Assembly (NCBI RefSeq): GCF_016859285.1
Contig: NC_053416.1
Span: 16,386,501 to 16,450,500, forward strand
Direction of reading: 5' to 3'
Length of the DNA: 64,000 nt
DNA from: Xiphias gladius
Lineage: Eukaryota; Chordata; Actinopteri; Istiophoriformes; Xiphiidae
A program made the position numbers and the translations under genes. Of the stretch, positions 29,655 through 60,400 are shown piece after piece; the first letter of the stretch is position 1; each line of letters starts with the position of its first letter. Below the pieces are notes generated by a model that was given only the letters and a program-made list of their open reading frames with translations, was not told where the DNA came from and made no database searches.

Positions 29655-32400
29655 ACTTCATGAAGGTTATGATGTTCAGTTTCTGTTGAAACTGTTTTGG
29701 GAGTGTATTTAACTTCCAAGTCATTTTTAGGGATGTAGAGCTGTTTTTAATATTTAGCCCTCTATATTTATACCAGTGAGGGTAGACATATAAAAGAAAC
29801 CCCTCTCAGTGTAATTAATATGATTCAACAGTACCCAAAACTACTGCTGCCAAAATGTCATAAAGTTGAATCAACATCTCCTTAAAAAGGTTTCAACAAC
29901 ATTATGAACTGTGGGACTTGCAGGGTGGGAAATTAACATATTAATTATGATAAATTGTGTACTGATGTCTTATTGCTTATGTTGTATATGTTACTTCAAT
30001 GGAAAGTTACTGTTACTGCTTGGTCAGTGAATATGAGAGCCAGAGAAAATTTCCTAGGTGTTTTTTTTCTGCACAAAGGAAGTCACGAGGCAAACAAAAC
30101 AGTATATAAAACAGTAACGTATGGGTATGTATGTAACCAGTATGAACCAGTTTTCTCTATTGTTTGACTGTTTGACTAATTCAGCATGAAGTGTTCCCTG
30201 CATCCTGTTTACATGAATGTATAATAGGAGGCACTGTGACAGTCTTGTCTGAGAACAACCAGCATTGCCGTTGTTTCCTTCTCTCCATGTGGCATGAATT
30301 AAAACAGATTCATCACACCAAGGGTTCAGTGCTTAAGAGAACCGCCAACTCTCCGACATACAAGACGAATTTGCAGGACAGCAGGGCAGTTTTTTCAGAC
30401 TGCATTGGCTTTGGCTAGGAGCACCTGATGAACTGGCAATTGAGTGTCTAAACCTAAATCTTAGACTGATTTCTTTCTTCCTCTGTACATTTAATTACTT
30501 ATCTCAGTATGCACATTGACAAACAAACAAAAAAACGGAATTCCCAGTTTTACATTTTATTGGTTCAGATAATATTATTATGACCATGCTAACCATGCAC
30601 AATGTCTACAGAAATTACATAACTTAAAGGGTTAAGCGGGCTGTGAGAGACTGTTTTGAAATATAGGTATGAGCAGACTTGAATATTTTTTGAAGTGGTT
30701 GCATATATCATTTCTTTGTACTCATTAGCCTTTCCTGAAGATCAGTACCCCTTTGCACTTTTAGTCAATGTGGAACAGCTGTTTGAATTTACAAAATATA
30801 CAGCAAATCCTAATTTTCAAATACTGTGTGTTACTATATTGGTACTTTGCTTAAGACAATTCAGAAAGCCTTGAATCCTGGAGGAAATGATGCGTTTCAA
30901 ACCAAGGTTCAAGGATGACAGGTCACGCACAACAATCCCAGTGGCCAAACAGAAAGGAGAAACATACACAGCCAGCAGACAATGTTTCAGCCCAAAAATA
31001 AAGCAACCGATCAGTCCCTCATAAGGCATCTCTACTGAAATGACATTTAGATATGACACAGAAAATTGCAATTATTAGTAATTTTATGAATCGCTCAACA
31101 AGTTAAAGGAGATTATTCCTGAACAGGACCACAGACCACAACGTGATGGACGGAGAACAACTGTGACAGCAAACAGCATCTTTGTAGCTACAGGGCAGAC
31201 TTACTTACTGCCCCAGTGCACTTCAGTCCTACAAATCAATAGCCAGATATCTATTGATTGGAATCTATGGATGTTACTGTATGTCTGATAGATTAATGCA
31301 TCCCCTAGCACACCCACAGAAAACAATTTAAATGACATGAAGTAGCTGAGCTGTCAGCATTTTTGTCATTCGAGCTCCATTTAATCAATGGCAGCACTGA
31401 AAAAAGGGGCGTCTTGCCAGTCAAACAAATTTTTATGAAAGCAGTTACTGTATATTTGCACAAAAAGTCCAAGTTAGCGATTTGCTTTAGTCTGCAACAA
31501 ACATGTAGTAGTGTGCCATCATTTGTGTTGACACCATGATTTTTTTAAATGTGCAATAACATTCAAGTTTACAGCTTTGGACTTTCTCACTCACGTGCAG
31601 TTAGAAAGTCCCGGTTAAAGATAAAAAGGAATAAAGGGAATTAAGTCATTGCCAAGAGAAGAAAACATTAATTAACAATCCTAAAATCAGACCTCGCTTT
31701 AAATCCATTAAATTCCAGCTAAATCAGTCATCAGTACATGCATGAATAACATTACCTGGAAAGAGTATTTGTGCAGTGTTAAGAAATTAGGGTGTCATGA
31801 AAATGAAATGGTCACGTCTTTCCCAGCAACACACTGAATTAGGTTTACAGGCGTAAGAGGGCACGTGGAAAGGCAGAGGAACAAATGCAGCCATCGATGC
31901 TCTGAGCAGGCTTTGTTACTCCAGTAATGGGACTGAACTGGGACCCAGGGAGGGCTGTGAGGGATCTGTGCAGGGAAAACTAATGATTCCTACCAAGCTC
32001 CTGTACGTTAGCAATAGTGTGTTTTCTATATGTCTATAATCAAAACCCTGATAGTTGTTTTTTTGTCATTCTTTCACATATCCAGGCACATTTCTTCGCC
32101 CTGACTCTCTTTCCCATGTGCTCATCTTGCACACACTTGTCCTCATAACAACAACTGAACTGATTAAACAAAATCTTTGACACATAATTTCAATGGTCAG
32201 TTGCTATGTGACTATAGGAGATGTTTTGCAAGCGGTGGTTTACAGTTTTTTTTTTGTTTTGTTTTTTTAAGTCGATCTCTATGGCTCTATTCCCATAAAT
32301 GTGGTTGCACAGGGGCACATACAGTAGTGTATGTGTGTGTGGTCAGGGAAGAGAGAGAGAAGGCAAGCGAGAGAGGAGGAGAAAGAGGGAGATTATTGGA
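29655..32400. other. Spacer, mostly probable map7d2 3' UTR
   Basis: No coding exon was found. map7d2 is transcribed leftward and stops at 32401. A minus-strand AATAAA lies at 30561-30556, so a 3' UTR of roughly 1.85 kb is plausible. No repeat was recognised between 29700 and 32400. Confidence 0.5.
30556..30561 (-). terminator. Candidate polyadenylation signal of map7d2
   Basis: AATAAA on the minus strand, about 1.84 kb after the map7d2 stop codon. It is a candidate only; no transcript evidence is available. Confidence 0.35.
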
Positions 32401-42801
<10,401 letters not shown>

Positions 42802-42907
42802 GGTAGCAGTCACAAGCGGGCTACACCCAGATGCGGGGACGTGCTCTCCCCCAAAACACTCTGCAGTGGTGGCGATGCAGCACAGGTACCCGTCTCTCCC
42901 CGCAGCC

Positions 42908-42931
42908 GCAGCAGCAGCAGCAGCAGCAGCA
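42908..42931. repeat. (GCA)8 trinucleotide run in map7d2 5' region
   Basis: Eight GCA units plus imperfect flanking units. On the minus strand, in frame with an upstream ATG at 42960, they would encode about ten alanines. If translation starts at 42801 they are 5' UTR. Confidence 0.85.
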
Positions 42932-43160
42932 ACAAGCGCAGCCGCAGCGCACAAAAACAACCAGACACCATTCAGCTACACGGTCTGAAGGTCATTATGA
43001 AGGCTGTAGATGAGGGGCAGGCCAGGAGAGTTTTTGTGTGTGTGCGTGTGTGTGTGTGTGTGTGTGTGCGGATGGAGGAGAGAGATGCCGCTGGGACTGA
43101 AGCGGAGATGATGGTGCGCAGACAAATCGAGTTTACTACCGACCGGCTCCACCGTGCGTC

Positions 43161-44794
43161 GCAGCGTAAGCCCGCCCCGATGCACAGGCCATCAACACAC
43201 TATCGGTAGATGGAGGCGATTTCCTCTCTACGCACAGCTCAACCAACCCCAAAGCAAATTTGGCCAACTTTGGATGCAATGCAATGAAAATCAGAAAGAG
43301 AGCAGCAGAACCAGCGCAAACCACTGGGCTACATCCCGAAAACCATTTGCGCCCTGATAGGCCAAGCGTGTCCTAAATTTAGTTTATTTAATACACAAGA
43401 GGATATCCATTAATAATCTGCTGCATCACATATCATGATCAGGGGCCGGGGCAGTAAACCGGTCAAATTTGGGGTGTTGGTACTCTCTCCAGGTCTGGCT
43501 GGCGAACATTGCATCAAAAGTACAGTTGCTATTTTGCATTTTCTGGGAGAGCCATGAAGGGAAAACATGACTCACGATTTGAACAAATACTTAGAGATGA
43601 AGGTTAGGGTTAGTGATGTCCACACAGATCTAAACACTGCCAGGCCCCGGTTTCTGCTATCACGGCTATAGACATGTACCCATAGCATTTAGATAGGGTC
43701 AGATTTTGGATGTCGGCTGTCAAAAGTACAGTATCGGATCGTGGTAAAAGCCTTTACGGTGCTAATGGCTGGATTAACCAACTATTTGGCCCTGGGACTA
43801 AAATGAGGCCTAGCAATGGGCCTCAATATCCTCCCCATCGGTCCAACTCTGAGTCAAAGCTGCATTATCTTTAAGTGCCCATCAAGTAACGTGCTCAACA
43901 TGGCATCTTAACTGTATTTTTTCTACAGTTACAAAAACCAACCTGTACTCCTGTGGTGAAATCCAGGTTTATCAAATCGTTAAAACTAAACTTGACAAAC
44001 GGCCCCTCAAAATAATGCAGGGGTGGAGAACATGATGTAGCTCCTGTTACATCTGGGCATATTCACATTCAGTTGCACCAGTTTTGGCAGAATTTTGAAC
44101 AACTGGTTAACACAACTGTGGTGACCACTTTAACAGTTCAAAAAACATAATCACATTGTTCTATCACCTTAATACTTCATGAGTTTTCCTACTTTTGTGA
44201 GTTTTATACATGAAACATTTTGATTTTGAAGTGAATGCATTTTTCAGTAGTCAGCTGAAAGTTGAGCATTGCATCTGTTTGGGGTGTCAGAGACCTCAAC
44301 TTTAATACGTGGTAAAATACAATGGATTTTCATATGTTCCATTTGATCTGTGATTGATGCTGACAGTAGTTTTTACAGAGTGCTACCCCTACCTAATTCC
44401 AAAGAGGTCTATTAGGATTGATGTCATCTGAGTGTTAAAACAGTTTGTTCATAACAGGCCTGCAGGGAGTTTGGCCTCTCTGAGGTCTATAACTGACCCC
44501 AAACATAAGTAAAGCCACAGTGTAGGAAAACATGGTGTACATTATTTTTTGTCAGTGAATGACTTTTTGATAAACAAAACGTAAATATATTTGTTCATAT
44601 ATAGCCCATATAACACAATCTTTCCTTATGAGATGGAATAACAATGCTTCATGGTCATTTCTGTGTTTTGTCACCTTTACCAAATGTGTAAGCTCAGTTT
44701 GTGCAAATGAAAGCATTACTACCTCAATACTTTTGTAAATATTGGTTATTAATTAGGTCAAAAAAGAGTAACATTTTATTTGAATAAAAAAGGC

Positions 44795-44832
<38 letters not shown>

Positions 44833-45076
44833 GTGAAAGGACCTAAAACCACAACCGGCATTGTTTATGTATTTGTTTAATCTAATTTTTAAAGAAACGA
44901 ATTATTCTTTCATACATGTGTTGTCACAATTAGACGAAAGACGAAGAGTTGGCAGCAGCGGTTTTTCCTGCCGTTATTGACGACAGAGAAGAAGAGTAAG
45001 CGGAGCCGGAAGGACAGAGTCTGACAGAAGGACGCAGCTGTGCCTTGCGGAACTGTGGTGAGCTAGCCCAGGAAAG
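43161..45076. other. Divergent spacer between map7d2 and pdha1
   Basis: The two genes are head to head here. No coding exon was found. It contains a (TTA)n run at 44807-44832 and a moderately GC-rich pdha1 leader from about 44930. Nothing else was recognised. Confidence 0.5.
44807..44832. repeat. (TAT)n trinucleotide run
   Basis: A pure TAT/ATT run of about 26 bases roughly 250 bases upstream of the pdha1 start codon. Confidence 0.9.
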
Positions 45077-52549
<7,473 letters not shown>

Positions 52550-52710
52550 AGTTTTTTTCATCCCTTCTTTTCATCCTGTCATCCACCCTATAATATATTG
52601 ACCTCCCTACCCCTCACACATCATATAAAGTTCCATAAACTAGTGCCTCAGACCAAGAGCTTAAAGCACCAACAAGCAATTCAATTTCAGAGCTTTTTAT
52701 TTTAACAACA

Positions 52711-53392
52711 GGGGCCATATTCACAAAGATGTTCTGAGAATTAAAATAACAGATATTGACAAGAACACTTATTGGTTAAAACCTTTTTAAAGTGCTAATT
52801 GTCTTGTTAGTCCCTCCTCTTTACATTACTCCTTCGCATGTCTGCAAACAGACACAGTCAAGGATATCAGGGCTCATTATTCTACCCTTCAGAAAAGCCA
52901 TTTACTGCCAAAGTTGAAATGCTTCCAGCTTCCATGGTCTTGGAAGTTATCATAGCTACATAAGTTATTACAAAAATCAATATAGACACAAAGCCTTACA
53001 GAGGGAAATGTAAATCAGACGGACACGGCAGTAAGTTAATCTTCAGATAGTTTTGGTGTTCAAAACAACCTCAAGTGCCATTTCTTTGTCTCAGTGTTCC
53101 CACAGTCTCATGAAATTCTGTCCCATATATATTTTTCATAAGAATATTGAACTATGAGTGAACTCACCAGATTGTTGAGCTTTCATTTTATGTTTAGTAA
53201 TTAAAATCACCATCCGTGACATTGGTGTGTTGTTTAAAGTCTTCATCTCATGTATGCAGTACATGCATTAAAAGTTATAAAGGAATTTTAGAGGGAAATT
53301 ACTTAGGCTACTGTATTTAAATCATATCGGGGTCTCTGAACATTAAGCACTTAGCATTGTATAACTTCAGAAGGTTTTGTAAATCTGGCCCC
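52711..53392. mobile_element. TIR-bounded non-autonomous element 3' of pdha1
   Basis: The left end reads 'ggggccatattcacaaaga'. The reverse complement of the right end reads 'ggggccagatttacaaaac', giving diverged terminal inverted repeats of about 30 bases around roughly 680 bases of non-coding DNA. No clear target-site duplication was seen, and no transposase. The class is unknown. Confidence 0.6.
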
Positions 53393-55034
53393 AAGCGAAT
53401 ATTTTAAGCAGGATCTAAATTTACTTGTTTGATGTTGATCTCGGGTCATTTTTGAGGTGTAATTAAGCAAATGTCTATCCATCCCAGTTCATCTCAAGAA
53501 GAGACTGTCTGACCTGTAAAAATGGCTTTATACCCTTCATACTTAAGTCTACATGATAAATAATTCAATTTGAGTTAATCAGCTCTTGTCTTCTTATTTT
53601 TATTTAACCCCTTGTTACAAAGACAACATGAAAGGCAGCAGGCTAAAGACTGTTGTTACTATCAACATTCTTGATATGTCTCCATATTTTTTTTTTTCTG
53701 AGTACTGTAAGTAATGGAGAGTATAGATTACCAAGAGAAAGGTTTGAAATATTTTAAGTTATAGAATGACCCTTAGCAGGGGCCATGAATAGAATAACCC
53801 TGCTAAGGGTCAAAAGGTTAACAGACTAAATATGTACACTAAAAATGACCACAATCTTAACCAGTGGTGAATGTAAACATTGTGACTCCCGGTCACTTCT
53901 AGTCTTCACTATTCCGGTTTTCCAAATCTAGGAGTGATGAAGGTTAAGTATAATTGGTTCAGTTATTAATGCATCTGTAGCATTATGTGCCGCTTGTATG
54001 TTTCACTCCGAAGCTGTTTTTTGATATATAAACACATCAGGAGTGGCACAGTATTGGCTCATATGTGCAGGGATACATGGACATTTTAAATTTCAGTCTT
54101 TTTTTTTTTTTTTTTTGTCTTATCAAGTTCTCAAACCTGTGACAAAACTGACATCTCAGGTAGCAAAATAAAAACAACCTGCATATCAGCATGTACTGTT
54201 AGCAGCAAGTTACCATGTTAGTTTTCACTCAATATTATCATTCATAAACTTTGTAACAATCCTTGTAGCCTTTTAAAGGGCACCAGAAGGGAAGCGTCTT
54301 TTCTCTGTAATGTGAAAAGTATTTATAAGAAGACAGACTAAAACTTAAAATGTCATTACCTGTCTTTATACAACTGAAAAAGCCTACGGTGTGAGTATTT
54401 GTTGTTAACTGTTACATGGAGTTTGGGATATGGCACAAGGAAACGCTACATGGAAACATTGTTTTTTTTGTGTGAACCACTGTAATTAAAGTATTTGATT
54501 AATCCACATTGTGTATATATAAAGCTGATGGGCAAATAGTCCACAAATTCAAAAAGTAATTCAATGAATAGTGGTCAATGCTCATCACTTTTTCAGGAAA
54601 CTAATTGGTTTATAAATGCAATAGGGCATGGCTTACAACTCCATACATTTTCTTTTTCTTGGTTGCACCCTTGCCCTTTTGTGATCTCTGAATATTTGCA
54701 TTTTTCTGTTTTATTTTTCATTGCTGCTGATGCAAGCCAAGGTTCTTATGGCTCAGTGAAGATATTAAGCCCCGTGTCAAGTAACTTCAATAAAATAATA
54801 AAGACACCAGTCATGCTTATATAGTCAAAGCTGTTTTGCAAGTCAATTTGAGTTTGATGTGATTCAAAATGTGAGGTGGGCCTGATTTAAGTGCACATTT
54901 CTGATCAAGCCAACATTATTCTTAGTGGATTTTTTTAAATCTGCAAATTAGTGTGAGCAATTTGGTCATTGAAATTAAAAATCTATTTTACAAGAGTGAG
55001 TAATAAATACTTTAACTTTTATAGAGTTTAATAG

Positions 55035-55520
55035 TAGAATGACAGTAAGTTGGTCCTCCACTTCTCTTCACTCATCTCAAAAACCATTAGGTTGGATTGT
55101 CATGAAAACTGATGCAGCTGTTCATGGTTCTCAGAGGATGAATCCTGCAGAATTTGGTGACTTTTCATTGAGCACCACCAACAGCTCAAGATTATCACTT
55201 ATTGAGTAATTATACATTTACATTATGGACTGGAACTATTTTATACATTTAGACTTTTATGGTTACTTTGGTTTATGACCGAATACCTGCAAAATTAATG
55301 ACATTCCCATGAGCCCCAACTGTTTTTTACATTTAGTGCTGATTAGCATATATTATCATGCTAACAATTTAAACTAAGATGGTGAAAATGATGAACATTA
55401 TAGCCACTTAACATTAGCATTTTAGCGTTGTCTATGTGGGCATGTTAGCATCACAGGTTTGGTTGGCATGCTGATGGTAGCACTTAGCTCACCACTGTGC
55501 CAAAGTGCAGCCTCGACTGT
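55035..55520 (+). repeat. Second copy of the 4655-type dispersed repeat
   Basis: It shares with 4655-5095 the order of 'aaaaccattaggttggattg', 'gtgctgattagcatatatta', 'catgctaacaatttaaac' and 'catgttagcatcac'. It is more diverged and longer at the 3' end, which closes with 'cactgtgccaaagtgcagcc'. Confidence 0.6.
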
Positions 55521-56699
55521 AGAGTCAGAGTCTTGTTAAAATGTGCGACAGATGAGTTACGCAGAATGATATGTCAATACTGTGTAAAAAAGCATTTTCA
55601 ATCCTCTTGAATACAATTCTGCAGACCAACATGCCTTAATTAGAGAGTGAATGTCGCAGCATGCGTTTAGTGAGTGTTACTTGGAATATTGTGTTGTTAA
55701 ACAATCCCCTTTTTCATTGTGTTTTCAGCCCTATTGAATTAAACTCTGCCGGCCAACTAAATATCAGCCTTACTGATAAATGATTTGATTCCTCAACATA
55801 ATTTGGACATGATTGTTTTATGCGAAACATGGTTTAAACCAAATGTTTTCTTACCATCAAATGAAGCTTCCCCACCTGACTACACCAATTGCACATGTTG
55901 CTCGGGCCACTAAACAAGGTGGGACATTGCCCTAACTTTTAGGTCTATTTTCAATTTAACCTTAAAACCGGGTATTTCGTTTAACTCTTTGGAGGCTCTT
56001 GTATTAAAACCATCTCATCAGCTATAAATTGCTTTGTCCAGGGCAACAGCCCTTTCACCTTGTGGTCATCTAAACAATTTCAGAAAGCGTCTACAAGTCA
56101 CATAGCAGATCCAGATTAAAGCCCCATTACAGTGGGAGTTAATGTTAAGTATAAGAATACCCTTTCTCTTTCCCCAAAAAAACATTTTATGGCAATAAAT
56201 GTCTGGTTCAAGCTATTTAAATTTGGTCCTTGTAAACGAGACATGTAGTGAAGAGAGAACAGAAGTTGTCTAAATCAACATTTCAGATTAGACTGTCAAA
56301 GTTACAAAAAGTAATTAAAGAGATGCAACACTACTGAGGCAGTACTAGGTTTTATCTTTCAAGAAAGTGGAGAGATCAGGAAGGAGGATATATTGATGGT
56401 AAAAATGCAAGAATAGGACACAGAGGTGTGGAGGGAACAGACATGACAGAAGCTAGGATTTATTTATCCACCTATTTATTTTATTTATCCTGTTACTTAT
56501 TCACTGGTGGAAGCTGGGACTTGTTGAATGGGAAGAATGTGGAGCAGAAAGTGGACATCACGGGCCAATTAATTCCAGGAGATGGCAGTAATGCAACGAC
56601 AAGGATGCCAGCTGCTGCAAAACCTGAATGAAGAAGAAGAGGACGAAAAGGAAGAAGACTCCTCAAACCCTGCAAGAAGGCTGAAACGCATTGTCAGTC

Positions 56700-57430
56700 A
56701 GTGGCTACGTGCTCTCACAGGGTCGGCACAATGGAGTTTCTCTCCCACAGTAGTCCGAGGCAAGAGCTTGTCGGTGCGCTTTGCAGCGCGGTCCTCCTCC
56801 TGCTCCTCACCAGAGTCACATCTGCAGAGGACGGCGCCAATGTGAGAAACCCCCAGTGCCACAACTACGCGGGAGGACACGTCTATCCCGGGGAGGCTTT
56901 CCGCGTGCCCGTGTCCGACCATTCCCTGCACCTCAGCAAAGCGAAGAGTGAGTTTCTCCCACCGGTTCGCTCCTAGCGGGGCAGTTAGCGTTTGCCTGTT
57001 CGAAGCGTGAGCGGCGGCTCCTCTCTCCTGCCCCTTCTTCGACAGCTGCTGCAGCCCCAGCACGCCGATCCTGCAGTCGGGGCAACGGACACGGAGTGAC
57101 AGGGTCCGTCTGCAGCAAGGGTTAGCGTTGCGTCGGCTGTGTCCCGCGGGTTAACTGGCCGTTGACAGCTCAAGGGGTTAGCGTCGCATTCGCATCAGGG
57201 GCCTAGGTTTAAACCCGATGGGGTTTTTTTTTTGTGGTAGGACACGTCATTCTGTGAAATTCGTTGGACTGCGTCCCCCTCCGCCCCTCTGGCGCACGAA
57301 GGTGCACGGCAAAGCACCAACACTAGAGGGCTGGACAAAATAACAGAAACACCTGGAAACTGTCAGAGGCGCGTATAAAGCTCACGTGGTCACGCCCGAG
57401 GCCGTGCACTACGCAGACTTGTAAGCAAAC
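56700..57430 (+). promoter_or_regulatory. CpG-rich region over prdx4 exon 1
   Basis: CpG dinucleotides are dense through prdx4 exon 1 and the first 450 bases of intron 1, in contrast with the AT-rich flanks. This suggests a CpG-island promoter, inferred from composition only. Confidence 0.45.
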
Positions 57431-60400
57431 GTAAGCGTTTGAGTCGGTCGTTATACTTATGGCCCCCGATCCTCTTCACTAGCAGAGCTTTTTTTTTTTT
57501 TTTTTTACTCCGCTTGCAATGTGTCGTCTTTAGTTTGGAGACTTTTCCCCCTTGCCACAGTCTCCACCATTGCAGCGTCTGTGCACAAGCAGCCACTGGC
57601 CCCCCACTGCTTGTTCCACTGTGTTAACCACTGTAATTTAGACAAACACTGCAAAATTATGTCATGCATACAGTGTGAGAAGAAAGGTCCTAAAGATAAT
57701 GATGACACATTTTGTCAGATGTAGGAAAAGTGCACTCGCAAAGAAGAACAGGGGTCACGAAAAGTAAAATATATATTTTTCAAAACCACAATTGCAATAG
57801 GGCTGCAATAAAAAAAAAAAAAAAATTTGTCATCATCAGTTACGCTGCGGATTATTTTTTTTGATTACTTGATAAATCTTTTTGTCTATAAAATGCCAGA
57901 AACTAGTTAATAAGGCCTGTTATAATTTCCCACAGCCCAAGTTGATATTTTTTACCATCTCCTGGTAACAAATGACTGTGTATAGAGCATGTACAATAAA
58001 ACTGAGAAAACCATATAAACATAGAGAAAAACGACTTTTTTAAAATATAAAAATAAATATAAAATAGGAACTTTTCACAAAGCAAATTAAGCACAAGAAA
58101 ATAATAAAACAAAGAGCTGAACAAACGCTGACCAGAATACTTTAATGAGAGATTCAATTATGGGATTATTTGATTGATGATTACAATCAAACAAAAACAC
58201 AGAAATGATCAAATAAAAACACACATATCCTCATAAATATGAGGATATAAGTAAAGGATAAAAACATAGAATATCTTGATAAAATCACAATATAAACAGC
58301 ATTGCACAAAATACAAAAAAGTAAAAGCCAGAGTGTGGTCAGGCATGTCTTCATGAGGACAGGCTAAAGAAAAGAGATGGGCCTTTGGAGAGGTTTGAAA
58401 GATATCAGTGGAGGAGGAAAATCGAATTGTTAGTGGCAAACTATTGCACAGTTTAGGGCCAACAGCCGAAAATACTCAGTCAACTCTGGCTTTTAACTGG
58501 GTGCGTGGAACGGAGAGCAGTGATTTGTGAGTAGATCTGAGGGGTCTGGAGGTGGAATAGGGGATGAGCAGTTCACAGACATAACCTGGTGCCCATCCAT
58601 AGTAAATAACGGACAACAAGTAAGTTATTAAAGTAGATACGGAACATAGAATAGGAAATAGCAATGTGAGACATAAGAATGCAGAACAAAATGGGAATAT
58701 AGACATTGTAAAGACTAAAATAATGGAAATACAAGTAAAGTGAAAAATTAAAAGTAATTTAAAGCAGCTGTGAGGATTATACTATATACATATACACATA
58801 TGTATATGTATGTATATATGTGTGTATATATGTTCCAGCTTCTGAAATGGGTAATTGTTGCTATTCTTTATTTCATGTGATTAAGAATTAAATATCTTTG
58901 GGCTTTTGGGCCGTTGGTTGGACAAAGCAACTTGATGACCATGATCACCACTTAATCGATTAATCAAAAAAATAATCAGAGGACTCAACAACAATTTAAA
59001 AAAAAATCATTAGTTGTAGCCCTGGATATATACATAACAGCCTTATGGCCTCAAAACGTATACTGTATTTGAGTAAAATTAATACCTCTAAAAGTGTAAA
59101 AATGCTGAAGATTATCAGAGTCACACTTAAAAGCTAAAGCACTGCTGTAATCTACATGTGGCATTTATCATTTGCAGTAGCAAAACATGTCATGGATGTT
59201 TTCAAATTACAGTTACACTAAAGAAAAATTCTAGGTTTTATCAATCAAATATATATTTCTCTTCCAACTTAAGTTTCAAAGCCTGCACCACACTGGGAAG
59301 GAACAGCTGTCATCAACAGTGAATTCAAGGAGCTGAAGCTGTCAGACTACAGGGGCAAATATCTTGTCTTCTTCTTCTACCCGTTGGACTTGTGAGTAAC
59401 AATCTGTGGCACACCTTACATTATCACTTTGCTTGTGTTGCAAGGATTGCTGCAGGACAGAGTATGTTCCTCACAGTGTGTTTGCTGTTTCTTTTGCAGC
59501 ACATTTGTCTGCCCTACTGAGATCATTGCATTCAGCGATCGTGTACATGAGTTTCGCGCCATCAATACAGAGGTGGTCGCCTGCTCAGTGGACTCCCAGT
59601 TCACCCATCTGGCCTGGTAAGATTGCTGACCCAATTGCATCTACATGCTCTCAGGCTTAACGGCTGAAGATAAAACCTAATAATAACAGACGTTCCATAA
59701 TAGACACTGTAGTAGACAGACTGAAGTGGAATAATGATCCAAATACATAGGAATTTCAGTAAATTAATGTTACTGGTTCGGGCGGTATTACATTTTATTT
59801 GTGAAGGGGAGTGGAGGCTTTTTTTAGCGTTTTATTTTTGGTTTGATTATTTTGGGTTCCAGAGCTCTACTATAAATGTTCTTTTTTAACAGGATCAATA
59901 CACCCAGGAAGCAGGGTGGACTTGGACAAATGAAAATCCCTCTTTTGTCTGACCTCACGCACCAGATATCGAAAGACTATGGAGTCTACCTGGAAGACCA
60001 GGGACACACATTGAGGTACAGTTTAATGTTTTCATTTATGGCTATTATCAAAGTTTTATAAGCAAACAACCTAATGAATCATGTCTTGTTATATAACACT
60101 GTTATGCTCACTCTGCTTTAGGAGTGAACAGTAGGCGATAAGTTATAGGAGCAGGTATGAAAGAAACTACAGTTTGGTTTGGATCAGTGCGTCCTCTTGT
60201 AACACTTTGAAATTTATACAAATCACATTCAGTGATTCTACAATGTGAATAAATGGTCTTCATAACTAACTGGCCATTTTAAAAACCACGGATAAAGTTC
60301 ACAGTAAACAACTAAAAGTAAGTTATGTTTGAATCTCACTTGTCCGCGTCTCTCTCAGGGGACTCTTCATCATTGATGACAAAGGCGTCCTGAGGCAGAT

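Larger units (their letters stand above)
52550..56730. other. Spacer between pdha1 and prdx4
   Basis: No coding exon was found. It contains the pdha1 3' UTR, a TIR element (52711-53392), a dispersed repeat (about 55035-55520), T-runs near 54101-54117, and the GC-rich prdx4 leader from about 56640. Several AATAAA-type signals near 54164 and 54789 could end pdha1 transcripts; I cannot choose between them. Confidence 0.5.

Noticed and set aside
56701-56730. GTG-initiated extension of prdx4
   Set aside because: The ATG at 56731 begins a typical ER signal peptide; the extension adds a polar stretch before it without support.
56582-57063. Overlapping frames on both strands around prdx4 exon 1
   Set aside because: Shadows of the GC-rich prdx4 exon 1; only the PRDX4 frame has a signal peptide and splices to the rest of the gene.
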